A DNA stretch of 64,000 nt from Epiperipatus broadwayi (lineage: Eukaryota > Onychophora > Udeonychophora > Euonychophora > Peripatidae). The DNA is taken from positions 3,245,478 to 3,309,477 of the forward strand of contig JAQFVV010006231.1 of the NCBI GenBank assembly GCA_028023455.1, read 5' to 3'. Position numbers and translations under genes: made by a program. Below, in pieces: positions 35,901 through 44,068 of the stretch (its first letter is position 1; each line of letters begins with the position of its first letter). A model generated the notes under the pieces. That model was not told the origin of the DNA. It ran no database searches and worked only from the letters and a program-made list of their open reading frames with translations.

Positions 35901-37357
35901 TCTGAGAGTAGTCAGATGTTTTTGAGTACTAATTATATAATATAAGTGGACTACTTCCTATTTAATGATCCTTATAGTTCCATTATGTTGAGAGAAGCTA
36001 TTTTATTTTGATATCCTAGTTTTGCATTTTTGATTTTATCTATAAACTCAAAAAATGATTTAATAACAAATGATCCCTACTCTAATTGATCAGTGAGTCA
36101 CTGATCTATCATTTTAGTGATACTATAATAATGAGCTTCACTGAAATGCAAATCACCCTGAACAAAGCATTTGGTTTATGTAATTTAATATTAATGAACA
36201 TCTATGGTGGGATAGCTGCCAATAGATAAATCTTGTAGTATTTACCTTTAATAAATGCATTATTACAATGTTTTCTCAAGATCTCCAATATAAATTTATC
36301 TTTATTTTGTTTAATGTTACAATTCTAGAATAAATTTCTTTATCCTGTATTTTTTTTTTTTTGCAATAATTGTAATGGTTCAAAAAATGTTAAGACATTT
36401 TAAATAACAAAACAGGTTTGAATTTGTAATAAACTATTTAAAGCTGAGTGCTTTCAATACTGAGTAGTATCATAATCATACCATTATTGTTAAAAATTCA
36501 ATTTTATGATAATCTATTACTTAATATTCAAAAGTAATTTTAAATCTAGATCTCAACTGCCTTTAGTCACCTAATGCTATGGTTATGATATTACTCAGTA
36601 TTGAAAGCATTCACTTTTAAATAAATTTTCTTTATTACAAAATCAAACATGTTTTGTTAATTTAAATGTTTTAACATTTTTGAACGATTAAATTTAATGT
36701 TATAAGTGGATATCAAGTTAAATTTTAATTTCTTTATTTGGGTCTTCGTTTTTGAAAGCGCTAAGCTTATCACAGCATCCAAATGCTTGAAAGTTAATTT
36801 GTATAAGAAATGTTTCTACATCAGATAATAGCATTAACTCTATTCTTTGGTTCTTATAATTATATTTAACATACACATTATTTAACATATTTTTTTATTT
36901 AGAGAACATTTAGGATTTTGGGATAGAGAAGGAGTTAGAAAAGTTGTGGATCCTGTCATTGATTCATTTTACAATGATACTTGGATACAAATTGCTGATA
37001 GAAACACATCTATTTATGAAGAGGTAATTACTATGGTACTTAATCTTCTGGGTTTTTTAAGCTATTGTCTTTTTAATAAAATACATCACATGACCACCAC
37101 TTCTAATGAAATACCTATTTTTTCCTCTTTAGGTGTTTTCTTGTATACCAAGTGATGAAGTGAGCAACTTTGCTGATTTGCAAACGTACCAAATGAAAGT
37201 ACCTCTCAGTGAAACAGATCCTGATTTAGCAAGAGAAAAATTAAAAAATATTCGTGGACATTTAGTCAATCTTCCATTAGAATTTCTCTGCAATGAAGAT
37301 TTGACTCCAGCATTAACAACTAAAGAAGGAATTATGCCCTCATATTTCTGGACATAA
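4517..37357 (+). CDS. PLD: Phospholipase D (PLD1/PLD2 type), C-terminal part, six exons
   Basis: Six exons (4517-4608, 10598-10761, 10839-10906, 31024-31241, 36903-37023, 37133-37357) join without a frameshift into about 295 residues ending at a TAA. The product matches the C-terminal third of animal PLD1/PLD2, which hydrolyses phosphatidylcholine to phosphatidic acid and choline at membranes. Visible landmarks in order are NQFFI, the VVMPLLPG stretch, the CRGGNSLY region, the second HKD motif HSKLMIVD followed by [16 protein letters not shown], and a final Trp-Thr, a C-terminus that is conserved and needed for activity in the family. The first HKD motif and the PX/PH domains are expected upstream and are outside the window. 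Every intron has GT and AG ends and exon phases agree. The sequence does not tell PLD1 from PLD2. No inactivating change is seen in the exons. Confidence 0.93.
4771..6108 (+). pseudogene. LINE ORF2 fragment: reverse transcriptase domain
   Basis: This is an open frame of 445 residues, ending where the natural protein should continue. Reverse transcriptase motifs are in order: a PxLHGIP-like segment (about residues 185-195), NIRPILMS (about 247-254), [16 protein letters not shown], motif A LDIKSTFD (Asp314), [16 protein letters not shown], and motif C AYMDD (Tyr414, Asp416, Asp417). All three catalytic aspartates remain. An upstream frame (from about 4706, [15 protein letters not shown]) looks like the missing N-terminal part, offset by one base at 4771, so the ATG is probably not the true start. 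Pseudogene status follows from the frameshifts on both sides. Confidence 0.85.
6109..6980 (+). pseudogene. LINE ORF2 C-terminal pieces with zinc motif
   Basis: Three frames carry recognisable continuations: pieces at 6123-6332 and 6329-6673 ([17 protein letters not shown], then [19 protein letters not shown], typical of LINE thumb and connection regions), then 6622-6906 ([15 protein letters not shown]). The zinc motif [19 protein letters not shown] is in yet another frame at 6908-6964. At least three frameshifts separate them. Stops confirm decay. Confidence 0.7.
8951..8981. repeat. (CA)n/(TA)n microsatellite
   Basis: A run of CA dinucleotides passes directly into TA dinucleotides within a PLD intron. 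Confidence 0.9.
10598..10761 (+). CDS. PLD: PLD exon B (VVMPLLPG region)
   Basis: This exon has 164 nt after a T-rich tract and an AG at 10596-10597. It encodes [20 protein letters not shown] and later [19 protein letters not shown]. This is the most conserved part of the inter-HKD region in animal PLDs. The donor GTTAAC at 10762 is less usual than GTAAGT but keeps the frame, with the split Gly codon completed by exon C. Confidence 0.92.
10839..10906 (+). CDS. PLD: PLD exon C (FGLRT region)
   Basis: This is a short 68 nt exon separated from exon B by a 77 nt intron. It encodes [20 protein letters not shown]. The donor is GTAAGT at 10907 and the exon ends in phase 0, so the following 20 kb intron does not split a codon. 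Confidence 0.92.
11930..12960 (+). pseudogene. Decayed RTE-like LINE reverse transcriptase, interrupted
   Basis: The frame at 12160-12357 reads [19 protein letters not shown] followed by [14 protein letters not shown], a damaged version of the RTE fingers and motif A segment (QLIEK-x-x-E-x-NKPL then D-x-x-KAFD-V-R). After an insertion, 12595-12720 reads [12 protein letters not shown] and continues PLSF, corresponding to the conserved VKQGDP-S region. Upstream, 11990-12120 has fragments similar to the segment before the fingers. Stops and frameshifts are frequent. The catalytic Asp of motif A is lost in this reading. Confidence 0.55.
12405..12590 (+). repeat. Foldback-family repeat, copy 1, inside the RTE relic
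   Basis: From TTGGACTATTTCCATCATC through CAACTGTTGGTAATAGCAC to GAGAGGTATTGTTCTCCCC this block is alignable to 14286-14440. It sits between two halves of one reverse transcriptase reading, so it was probably inserted there. The right inverted arm seen in copy 2 is missing or very short here. Confidence 0.6.
13690..13850 (+). repeat. Interspersed repeat pair, copy 1
   Basis: The block from TAAATAGAAAGTGGGTTGAA through GTAAGCTTGTGGTTAAGACC to the AGGTCCCTA-TATCGC motif is repeated at 15226-15360 in the same orientation at roughly 80% identity by eye. It is unclassified and GC-richer than its surroundings. Confidence 0.7.
14286..14580. mobile_element. Foldback/MITE element, copy 2
   Basis: The left arm ATTTCCTTCATCTAATATT starting near 14293 is matched in reverse complement by the right end at 14540-14580 (AATATTAGGTGATGGAAAT). 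Arm similarity continues inward with ATATGCA and TTTTGAGAG motifs (14385-14408 against 14515-14540). The left arm carries about 50 bp not present on the right. No ORF. Confidence 0.65.
15226..15360 (+). repeat. Interspersed repeat pair, copy 2
   Basis: Second copy of the unit at 13690-13850. It shares GAAGTAAAGAAGG, TTTTCTTCCA, GTAAGCTTGTGGTT and the TAGAGGTCCCTA-TATCGC box. Confidence 0.7.
15676..15811 (-). mobile_element. tRNA-derived SINE, family 1, with perfect target-site duplication
   Basis: The body at 15691-15795 is the reverse complement of the SINE at 1074 and 51180: T-rich start (the A-tail), CATGTGTCATAGCATC, a B-box complement near 15717-15732, and the A-box side CTCAACCACCAATGCTTG. 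It is flanked by a direct repeat TAATTTATAATCTTTT at 15676-15691 and 15796-15811. That repeat is 16 bp and perfect, although its last T overlaps the tail on the left side. Confidence 0.88.
16538..16790 (+). repeat. Degenerate ~57 bp tandem repeat, about four units
   Basis: Units starting near 16616, 16673 and 16730 share CTG(A/T)TACATTTG-TTGCC and GTCTGATTAAAT-CT, with a period of about 57 bp. A more diverged unit precedes them (16538-16615). Confidence 0.7.
17236..17360 (-). mobile_element. tRNA-derived SINE, family 2
   Basis: On the minus strand the block contains CTGAGTTCGAATCCC (17239-17255), a perfect RNA polymerase III B box, with an upstream tRNA-like part. The shared 3'-side sequence includes ACATGT and the ATGAAATAT-TATTGG motif. 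A second copy is at 28561-28685, also minus. The body is not a foldable canonical tRNA, so I call it a SINE. Confidence 0.6.
19780..19980 (+). mobile_element. RTE-like LINE 3' end, copy 1
   Basis: The frame reads [11 protein letters not shown], then [16 protein letters not shown], then [11 protein letters not shown]. It matches the terminal coding segment also found at 24518-24850 and 62090-62285. The sequence is diverged and 5'-truncated. Confidence 0.7.
20134..20345 (+). repeat. 117 bp tandem dimer
   Basis: Two units share CTCTGGAATA-like starts, GATTGA-TCCA and ACTCAAACTTCTTATGAA, and both end CAATAAAGCC. The marker ACTCAAAC recurs at 20193 and 20310, giving the period. A related single piece (GGTACTCAAACTTC) is at 28428-28445. 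The GATTGAATCC core may be a decayed B box, so a dimeric SINE is possible. Confidence 0.65.
21142..21153 (+). repeat. Poly-G tract after (GT)n
   Basis: A (TG)n run leads directly into about 12 consecutive G. Similar G-runs occur at 27778-27788, 31804-31813 and 53852-53861. Confidence 0.9.
21806..21840 (+). promoter_or_regulatory. Candidate TATA/initiator core promoter
   Basis: The sequence CTATAAATAGAGCC has its first T at 21806. An initiator-like TTTAGTTC follows with A at 21836, a 30 bp spacing typical of RNA polymerase II promoters. No ORF or element is recognised downstream, so this may be chance or part of an unrecognised repeat. Confidence 0.25.
24500..24850 (-). mobile_element. RTE-like LINE 3' end, copy 2, with (TGA)n tail
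   Basis: The minus-strand frame reads [46 protein letters not shown]-like RPRKRPH, and [15 protein letters not shown]. This is the conserved end of RTE/related LINE polyproteins. The stop is followed by a short GATGATGATGATGATG tail (plus-strand ATC run at 24504-24521), the kind of tandem tail these LINEs use. It is 5'-truncated at about 24850. Confidence 0.88.
25158..25400 (+). repeat. Degenerate tandem repeat (AAAATGG-CTGTAA units)
   Basis: Three to four loose copies of an AAATGGCAGGTTGTAAC-like unit, each followed by T-rich and A-rich runs, lie at 25158, 25218, 25255 and 25321. The periodicity is irregular. Confidence 0.45.
28383..28465 (+). repeat. Partial copy of the 20134-20345 repeat
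   Basis: It shares CACTTCAGGTACTCAAACTTC with the dimer at 20134-20345 and then diverges. Confidence 0.45.
28561..28720 (-). mobile_element. tRNA-derived SINE, family 2, copy 2, with trinucleotide run
   Basis: It is alignable to 17236-17360 (GGGATT-GAACACAGACTTT, then CACATGATTATATACATG, then CCAATATA). On the plus strand it is followed by an AGC/AGT trinucleotide run at 28687-28717, which is the 5' side of the SINE. Confidence 0.6.
29990..30860 (+). repeat. ~412 bp tandem duplication
   Basis: Unit 1 (from about 29993) and unit 2 (from about 30405) share, in order, GCTCTA-AAATCAATA, AAGC-TTGG-TATGGGAATAGTGCA, ATCTAATGCATC, GTATCTATA-ATTT, GTCTTTGGTTTTTT, ATATTAAACCATT and ACCTTTTTATGCTTAT. 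The units are diverged (estimated 75-80% identity), so the duplication is old. The apparent 90-residue reading on the minus strand within it shows no family resemblance. Confidence 0.75.
30763..30884. repeat. Inverted repeat at the end of the tandem duplication
   Basis: ACATGACCACCTTTTCTTAT at 30763-30782 is reverse-complemented by ATAAGAAAAGTGGTCATGT near 30864-30882. The single difference is one C. The loop is about 80 bp. Confidence 0.7.
31024..31241 (+). CDS. PLD: PLD exon D (second HKD catalytic motif)
   Basis: This exon has 218 nt after CAG at 31021-31023 and opens with [16 protein letters not shown]. His, Lys and Asp of HxKxxxxD are all present, followed by [20 protein letters not shown]. 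It therefore encodes the second half of the phosphatidyltransferase active site and looks functional. It ends after two bases of an Arg codon at the donor GTATAT (31242), and exon E supplies the third base. Confidence 0.95.
34830..35130 (-). pseudogene. GIY-YIG endonuclease remnant of the Penelope-like element
   Basis: [20 protein letters not shown] (35061-35120) carries the two halves of the GIY-YIG signature in the spacing seen in Penelope-like elements (VYKI-x-C ... C-x-x-x-YYGES). A later frame has RRHDIRHGI and ATP-x-TKR, resembling the GH-x-IDW and KR segments. Frameshifts separate the pieces. Confidence 0.6.
35270..36260 (-). pseudogene. Penelope-like reverse transcriptase remnant
   Basis: Recognised by the spaced motifs at 36130-36200 ([10 protein letters not shown]), 36003-36058 ([12 protein letters not shown]) and 35682-35715 (YINDIFICV). 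At the catalytic pair the first Asp reads Asn, so the enzyme would be inactive even if expressed. Downstream, 35440-35500 reads [19 protein letters not shown], like the thumb segment conserved in this group. At least three in-frame stops occur. Confidence 0.7.
36373..36690. repeat. Long foldback (inverted repeat) just upstream of PLD exon E
   Basis: The arms at 36373-36487 and 36578-36690 are reverse complements over about 110 bp at roughly 80% or better, with shared blocks such as GCTTTCAATACTGAGTA and CAAAAATGTTAA. The spacer is about 90 bp. In the PLD pre-mRNA this would fold into a long hairpin ending 213 nt before exon E. Confidence 0.85.
36903..37023 (+). CDS. PLD: PLD exon E
   Basis: This exon has 121 nt and encodes [19 protein letters not shown] and then [19 protein letters not shown]. 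It aligns with the stretch after EYQAG in PLD1/PLD2, where mammals have D-P-V-S-D and an aromatic-rich segment. The acceptor is AG at 36901-36902 and the donor GTAATT at 37024. A long foldback repeat ends about 210 bp upstream. Confidence 0.92.
37133..37357 (+). CDS. PLD: PLD terminal exon F and stop
   Basis: This exon has 225 nt including TAA. It opens with [16 protein letters not shown] and ends [12 protein letters not shown]. The CxPsDEV and KxIRGxLV stretches and the terminal Trp-Thr are family hallmarks. It is separated from exon E by a 109 nt intron. Confidence 0.94.
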   Translation: MFSCIPSDEVSNFADLQTYQMKVPLSETDPDLAREKLKNIRGHLVNLPLEFLCNEDLTPALTTKEGIMPSYFWT

Positions 37358-37696
37358 TTGTATTTTGTGAGCTCATGTGTGAGAAAAAAATCCCCATCTT
37401 CATTGAGATTTTAATATTACACTTACAAAAACCTCTATCATTGTCTTTTTAATTTAAAAAAAAATTATATAATCTAAATTATTGTGCATTTTGTAATATT
37501 TCATTAAAAAAATTGATTGAATATTTAAACTTTTATATATATAAATTATTTTCTAAGTCCAGTCACACAAAAATATTAAAATCTCAAAAATTAAAGAAAA
37601 AAATAATTAATTTATAAAATCATAAAGCTTTTTTTTAAAAGAAATTTTGCCAAAACCAAATTCCATTTTTTATTTGCCGTGTATTAAGTATTTATA

Positions 37697-37702
37697 ATAA
37701 AA
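37697..37702 (+). promoter_or_regulatory. Candidate PLD polyadenylation signal
   Basis: This is an AATAAA hexamer 340 bp after the PLD stop. In DNA this AT-rich such hexamers are common, so the site is plausible only by position. Confidence 0.4.
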
Positions 37703-38140
37703 TATATGTATTTATTTAAATATTTGGTCTATTTTATTTAGAAATTATAATTTTTGAATGGATTGATGATAAAAGAAGATAAGTAAAAAGATAAATGAAC
37801 TTTACCATTGAAATAATAAATAGGTCATACAAAGAGCCTAAAAATCCAGAAACAACATTTATATTTTATCACTGGATTTGATCTTAACTTGTCACTCCCT
37901 AATAATAACTATTTATATGTAGTTACTTTATAAATGGAAATATGATTTTTATTTACTACTTATAATTAATTTAAAGTTGCAATCTAGACCATTAATAAAG
38001 GTGGAATTCCATCTTTATTGTTAAAAGAAGATTGCCATGACAACAGTTTAAAATTATTAATTATTATTGATATTGGGATTGTCTATGTGTTGACTGGTTT
38101 TTAATGATATATATATAAATGAAGCTATATATATATATAC

Positions 38141-40193
38141 TGTAACACTATGGGTAAATTGGGGTTTAAACCATGAGGGATCTGAGGAATTGTATTTTTA
38201 TCCTCAAATTAAAAAAAAAAAATTAATTTCAAAAGAGATGAGCATAATAAATCAATCTGAGAGATCAGCATAGCTAACTATAAGTTTGCCAGCATTCCCT
38301 AAAAGTAATAATCATTCATCATCATAAATGAAATATCATAAAATATAATAAACAGAATAAAATCAACAGTTCATCTTGTGGCTGGATTTGAACAATATAA
38401 ATCAATTGTCAATCTGATGGCTGGATTGGAAATGGGTTCTCTATAATTCAGGCTAACTATTAAGCCTTTGCTAGCTTGAGCAATTATTTAAATATAACTT
38501 TGGATGCACCACTTAAGAGCTAATCCATCAGAATATATAATCATCAAACAATAAAGCTGGGACATTAAAACATGCTGATTATCATCAATGCTCTGGCCAC
38601 TTAGTACCATTAATGTACTGGCCAAATATAAACTTAATTCTAATAGAGACCAAACTAAATAAAATATAGTGCATGGACTTTAATGAATATCCTCTTCATG
38701 CCAATGCAGGAATCATCATTATCATCTGGATGCCCATACACCTAAATATAAAACCCCTATCCCATATAGTTATGTAAAAATCTAACTCGGGAAGCAAGAA
38801 CTCTATAATTTATTACTGTGAGAAAGAAGGAAATAAATAAAATTATTATAAATAATCTTAATCAATTCATGGGCTTCCCCTACTTATAAATAACTAATTT
38901 TATTAGGATCATCAAGAAAAAAACTAAATCTTAGAATATAAGCTGTTATGACATAAGGTCACACACATACTGCACTTCATGAAACAGAAATTGGATAGAA
39001 TAAAGTAATTAAGACTAGAAAGAATATTTTTTAGAAAACAATTATTTAATATCTAATTAATAACAACAAAAAGTGACATGATAGTACATAATTCCAAACA
39101 TCCATTTCATAAAAAAAAATACATTTTTACAAAATTACATTAACCAACTAATTAATTTTTATTCATGGATTAACTTTAAATTCATTAGGTTCTTTCTTTA
39201 AAAATTTTAAAGAGTTTGGTAAACATGTTCACAAAAAAATCAAAGATAGTAATATTTGGTTCTACCCAGAGGGCAAATTGAGAGAAAAAAACTTATTACA
39301 TTTATAAAACAAAAACATTTTTTTCTATTAATAAAAAAAATAGCGTGCACAAATAAAAAAAAATGCCTATAGCCATGGCTCTCTTGTCTATAAAAGCCAT
39401 TCCAATTACAATTTCAGTTTTTTTGTAATGGAGTTTCTTCTTGTAAACATGGGCATGGTTAAATTTCTCCTTTCCTGGGTCTGTAGAAATTTCAGGTAAA
39501 TGAAAATAGCAATTTTTGTCCTTTTAGTTTTCCTCTTGAATTTTCAGGTGAGACAGATATAGACAGAGACTCATTGCTCTTGGTTGAAGACTAGGCTGCA
39601 GACTGCTTAAAGAGGTTTTTACCTTCCCTACATTTTCTTTCAGTGAAAGTAGGTTACATGGAGGGTGTAGCTTTTAGCTGAACTTAGCCACATGGTTTTC
39701 AATGTACAAACCATTTTTTTGTGCTAAACCCATAGTATGCTAAAATATAGATAAAAAAATTCTATTATTATTTTCAATAGATTCCTATGTTATGCCTCAG
39801 GTTGATAAAGGCTTCTGCATTTTTCTTTTCAGCAGTTGGGTTAAAACTTCACTGCTTTCTTTTCAAGAACTAAGTTAGGAATACTTTCTTCTATCTTTCA
39901 GCAGCAGAATTTAAGATTTGACTGCTGTCTTCAACAGCTATGTTAGCAATAACTTCTCTATAGACACTTGTGTATAATCATTAATTCACACCCCCACATA
40001 TATTTTTAGAACAATCTTGCCCACAAGCCAATTACAACCAGTCTTACATTTTCATGACAACCAATTAAATAAAATTTCATAACTATGATTATTCAGCTAA
40101 TTATCTCTTGAATCTTAGATTAATATTAAGAACAAGAATTTAACAACATAAAATTATTGACATTCCTTTATAATTAAAAATCAAATCTTGCCA
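38141..40193 (-). mobile_element. Long terminal repeat (left copy, ~2.05 kb)
   Basis: It starts TGTAACACTA and ends TCTTGCCA on the plus strand, thus TG...CA. It is alignable through its whole length with 44089-46013, with small indels, for example at GGGTTTAAACCATGAGGGAT, CATCATCATGAAT-type, ACTCATTGCTCTTGGT and AAGCCAATTACAA. By orientation of the gag coding sequence, this is the 3' LTR of a minus-strand element. Confidence 0.82.
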
Positions 40194-40199
40194 AAAAAC

Positions 40200-41200
40200 C
40201 AATAAGATAATCTATTAATTGCACTGATTTGATTTTTCTTTTTCATTAAATAGAGATAAAGAGAGAAAAACAATTCTGATAAATTAAAATTTACAAAATT
40301 ATTAATATTCTATTTTTGCTCTTATTATTTTTTAAAAAAAAAATACATTTCAATGTTTAAAAATGTTCATACTATCATATGGGGATTTTACAATGATTGA
40401 GTTAAATAATGACTTTAATAAAAATATGTCTAAGAAAATTTAAATATTTGCCCCCATTAATAAAATAATTTTTTAAAAATTCTCAAACCTGAAAAATATG
40501 CTGCCAACTATCTAATTATTTTTTATTTTTTCTAGTGCAGCCATGTAATAAATTGGTTGCATTATCCTGGTCTTATAAGGGATATGATTTGAGTTAAAGC
40601 CCTTTCTTGATATTTTAGTTTGATTCAGCCAATTTTATTTCACTACAACAAAAATTTGTGCTAGTCATGATTTGTGTATTAACATTTACACAGATTTACA
40701 AGCTGGGATACAATTTAATTTTAATTAAGCCATGTTAGACTATTTGGTCACTGGTAATTCCCATTTATTAGATTCATTGTTAGTCACACTTCATTGTACA
40801 TAAACATTTACACAGACTTACAAGATGGGATATATTTTTTTAAGTAAGTCATGTTGGGCTCTTTGGTCATTGGTAGCAGTCTCAATTTATTTGATCTATT
40901 GTTTTTTCTTGAGATGGGATGACTTTGTCTAATATAAGCATGCCTGCCTCTGGAATCATGATGGACAAAAAAACCTCATTACAGAACAAGTTTGCAATAC
41001 AACATGAGTGCTATAAGTTCTATCTCAGTTTAAGCACAAACACAACTTACTATCTAGAGGACACATTGAGAGAAATGACCAAAGAAATATGTGGTGATGT
41101 AGAATGCCTTGCTCATTTTCTTTGAATCATATAAGCTTCACACCCATTACAGTTCTATATCTGGAAAACAATTTAGTATTTTGATAAAAAGCCCAACTCC
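40200..41200. other. Unrecognised sequence between gag relic and left LTR
   Basis: AT-rich DNA with one short plus-strand frame (40919-41125) that I do not recognise. A degenerate direct repeat lies at 40640-40760 and 40770-40890 (ACATTTACACAGA-TTACAAG, and TTTGGTCA-TGGTA), about 125 bp apart. Confidence 0.5.
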
Positions 41201-41779
41201 TCTGAGGGGCTTATTAAAAAAGTTTAAACCTTAGGTAGGTGCAGTGCAGAAATAAAACATTGGAGATCATGAACACACTGCATCCCTATGCCTATAAGAA
41301 TATCACCATCTATCATCAGCACTGAAGGCAATGCTATAATATTTACCCCCAATTTCTTCAAAGTATCTTCTTTCCTCAGTTTCATTGTCTTGCTTATTTT
41401 TGTTTTCTTGGTCAGAAGTATAACTGCATACTGCTTTAGGAGACTGAGGATCGTAATCAGTTTTCTGATAATAACTCTCTGTGTTATGAGGTGATATACT
41501 CCTGTTTTATCCAATTACTGGTGTTCTGACATGGGGTGAAGAACAGTATTCCTGATAAGTATTTCATTCATGAATGTTTGATCCACTTCTGAATCTCCTA
41601 ACTATTTGGGTTCTGGTAGGGCTATTTATGTCACCAGTGGAACTCCTCTTCCATGGTAGCACTTCATTTCTTGTTATGATACCATGATGGTGTCTGGATT
41701 TTTCACTTCCCATATTGGATAGCATTCATACATAGATTATTATTTCCTCTGTATGTCAATTTAGTTGGAGGTTTAAATC

Positions 41780-42302
41780 CCCCTTCCTTTTCAGCATATG
41801 CAGGTTTGCTGCTATCAAATGCATTTAACAGTTCAGCTACCTGCTCAATTGTACCACTGTCAGCACCAATCAACATCTTTTCAATATGGCTTGGAAAGCT
41901 GTCTTAGTATTTTTATTATTTGTAATTCTGAGAAAGGATCTGCAGTGAGTGCTCTCAATTTTGCTACTTCCTTTCTAAAAAAATGGAGTGTAGAACTCAC
42001 AATGAGGACCCTTCTTTTGTGATACTTTATGTTTAACCCCTTCTTGGTAATCCTCACTCCAGTAGCACTTCATGATTGCTGGATTGAAGTCGATAAAAAT
42101 TATGAGGATGGGTGAAAAGTGAATCCCACCACACCTGGAATGCACCTTGAATATAGCTACAAGCTATTGCTATTATTGCCTCTTCAGTCATGGCATTAAT
42201 GCTGAAACAACTTTCCAGACTATTGATGAATTCAATAGATGCCTCACCAGTATTTCCTGAAAAAGTCCTTATTTTAAGAAACTGGTTTACAATTCCAGGC
42301 AT
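41780..42302 (-). pseudogene. Retrotransposon gag core remnant
   Basis: 42302-42054 reads FLKIRTFSGNTGEASIEFIN, later FSINAMTEEAIIAIACSYIQ and VWWDSL. These are the F-x-G, catalytic-free helix and W-W features of the retrotransposon gag domain. After a frameshift, 42050-41800 continues with CYWSEDYQE, KEVAKLRALTADPFSELQII and ILRQL. A similar LRAL-x-x-x-PF-x-E-x-QII block appears at 59390-59450. Confidence 0.75.
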
Positions 42303-42678
42303 TTGGTTTATATATTGACTCTATTCTTATTTACTCTATCTTTGTATTTTCAATTCCTTTTTTTAATGCATACATAGAGGTTTTGCTTTTGGTTTGACCA
42401 TCTTGTCTATGGTCATCGTCAAATACTATTTCCCAGATTCTATCATCATCTCTGACCTACAGGAATTTAATTTGATTATCATGTCTCCTGTATGCTCTAC
42501 CAATTCCAGGCCTTGCTGACTTGCCTCCTGCACTTGGCTAATTTTATTATCTATTATTTCTTGTATCTCTTTTATTTTCATATCCTGTTCTTTGTTTTGT
42601 CTCATTTCATTCAGAACTTCATCTTTAATCTATTTGATTTAATCTGCTTTGACATTTGCCATGTTTTTACTTTTTTCC

Positions 42679-42999
42679 TCAATTTTCTGGAGCATATTTA
42701 CTTTTATATCTTTCCAACATTTCTTCTGTTACTTTTTTATTTTCTGCTTTTCTTTGTCTTTGCTGGTCACTCTTTATCTCTTCTTTGCTTTGTTGATCTC
42801 TCTTTTTATTCTCTTCTCTTTGATGGTCTCTCTTTTTATTCTCTTCCTCTCTTTGTTTATTATCATCTCTCTGTTGGTCTCTCATTTTACTTTCTTCTTT
42901 AAATATTTTTAATAATTGGGATAACATGGAAGACTTCTCTATTCTCTGAATTTCTTGCATTGGTTTCTGATCATCTTCTTTTGGATTATTTCCTTCCAT
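42679..42999 (-). pseudogene. Gag N-terminal charged/coiled-coil segment
   Basis: This 106-residue frame begins MEGNNPKEDDQKPM and passes into repeated Q-R-x-x-x-x-K-x-R-D blocks, strongly hydrophilic and probably coiled coil. It lies downstream of the primer-binding candidate in the right orientation for gag. It stops at a TAA before the gag core, so the gag frame is broken. The plus-strand frames here (T-rich, hydrophobic) are shadows. Confidence 0.6.
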
Positions 43000-44068
43000 C
43001 TTTTTTTTTTGCTTTTCCTCTTGTCAACTTATATGTTTCTCTTATGGATTTTTATTTTTCAAAAATAAAACTGTATTGAATTATTTTTAAACAAAACTAC
43101 AAATCTAAACTTGAATATCTCATAAAATAAGCTTGACATCACCTCCTCATCCATGCAACCATATTTCACTGTATCTAACATTACTATATTGTCATTACCC
43201 CTAATCTTCCTTTCCTTCAATCTTATTGTCTCAATACCTGGTTTTATTTCATTAATTTATTTTCCCTTCTTTATTCTTCAATTCTATCCTGTTCATGTGT
43301 CTGTGACTGATTTTCATTTCTATTGTATTTTTATTTACAAGTATATATGCATGTACAAACACAAGTTCTTGTCAAAAAATATTTATCAAAAACTTTTTTT
43401 AGAGATCTGATGAGAATCTGACAGCAAAATAATGTATAGTGATTGGCAATCTATACAGAATTCAATCACTGGACTATAAGATTACAAGGCAGCATGAACT
43501 CCCAAAGATCTATCTCAATTTAGACACTATAACCACCACACAACCTTGATGTAAAATAAAAGATGCAAAAAGTCTTTGCAAAGCTCTGTTCCTTTGAGTC
43601 TCAGGGGCTGAAAAATATAAACTATGCCTTGTTTCTTTTCTTTAGATATTTAAAATCATGACAGAACTATGTTAACTGAACAAACCATGATAACCAATCA
43701 AAAAATCTGAGGGTTGGAGCAATGCCTGAGAAAGAACACTCCATGGAGTTGTATGAAAAACACTGTATTCTCAAGCCAACAACAAAACACTCCATCCTCC
43801 AAAACTAAAAGTACATTTAAACAAATTTCAACAGTTAAAAACTCAATACAATCTCCAAAATTATGCCTTGATTATGTGTTCAACTTTAAATATGAACTCC
43901 TTAAATAAATAGTATTTCTATTTTGTAATTTATAATTTAATTATTATAATCATCCTCAGCAATAAATTTAAATTAATTTGCATCAAAATACAGAATTTTG
44001 TTTTTCAGGTGTATTTCTGAGATACAAGTTATGTTGTCACTGACCATCAGAACCTGATCATTATTGTG

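Larger units (their letters stand above)
34830..36260 (-). mobile_element. Degenerate Penelope-like retroelement
   Basis: Read on the minus strand the region gives, in order, [15 protein letters not shown] (the GLPKIHKP-x-x-PLR box), [19 protein letters not shown] followed by IASLN (the SFDV box position), [11 protein letters not shown] (MGSPLSP position), YINDIFICV (Y-x-D-D position), then [19 protein letters not shown], and finally VYKIVC followed by NTVYYGES (GIY-YIG endonuclease). The order reverse transcriptase then GIY-YIG is the Penelope-like arrangement. Stops and frameshifts are many, so it is a fossil. It lies antisense to PLD. Confidence 0.75.
31242..36902 (+). other. PLD intron D-E (5.7 kb)
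   Basis: It contains a G-run at 31804, the Penelope-like relic at 34830-36260 and the foldback at 36373-36690. Between 31850 and 34800 I see only unclassified AT-rich sequence. Confidence 0.85.
40194..44068 (-). mobile_element. Internal region of the LTR element: gag, with pol largely missing
   Basis: The minus strand carries an untranslated leader (44068-43000), a charged gag N-terminal part (42999-42679) and a gag core (42302-41780). Below about 41700 I recognise no reverse transcriptase, RNase H or integrase motif, although 1.5 kb remains before the LTR. The internal part is therefore deleted or replaced. Confidence 0.65.

Noticed and set aside
40194-41514. Retroviral-type protease at 41224-41514 (minus)
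   Set aside because: A DILIGIG stretch is suggestive, but no D-[ST]-G active site is visible in any frame, so I do not call it.
42492-42912. Plus-strand hydrophobic ORFs
   Set aside because: They are T-rich shadows of the charged minus-strand gag segment at 42679-42999.
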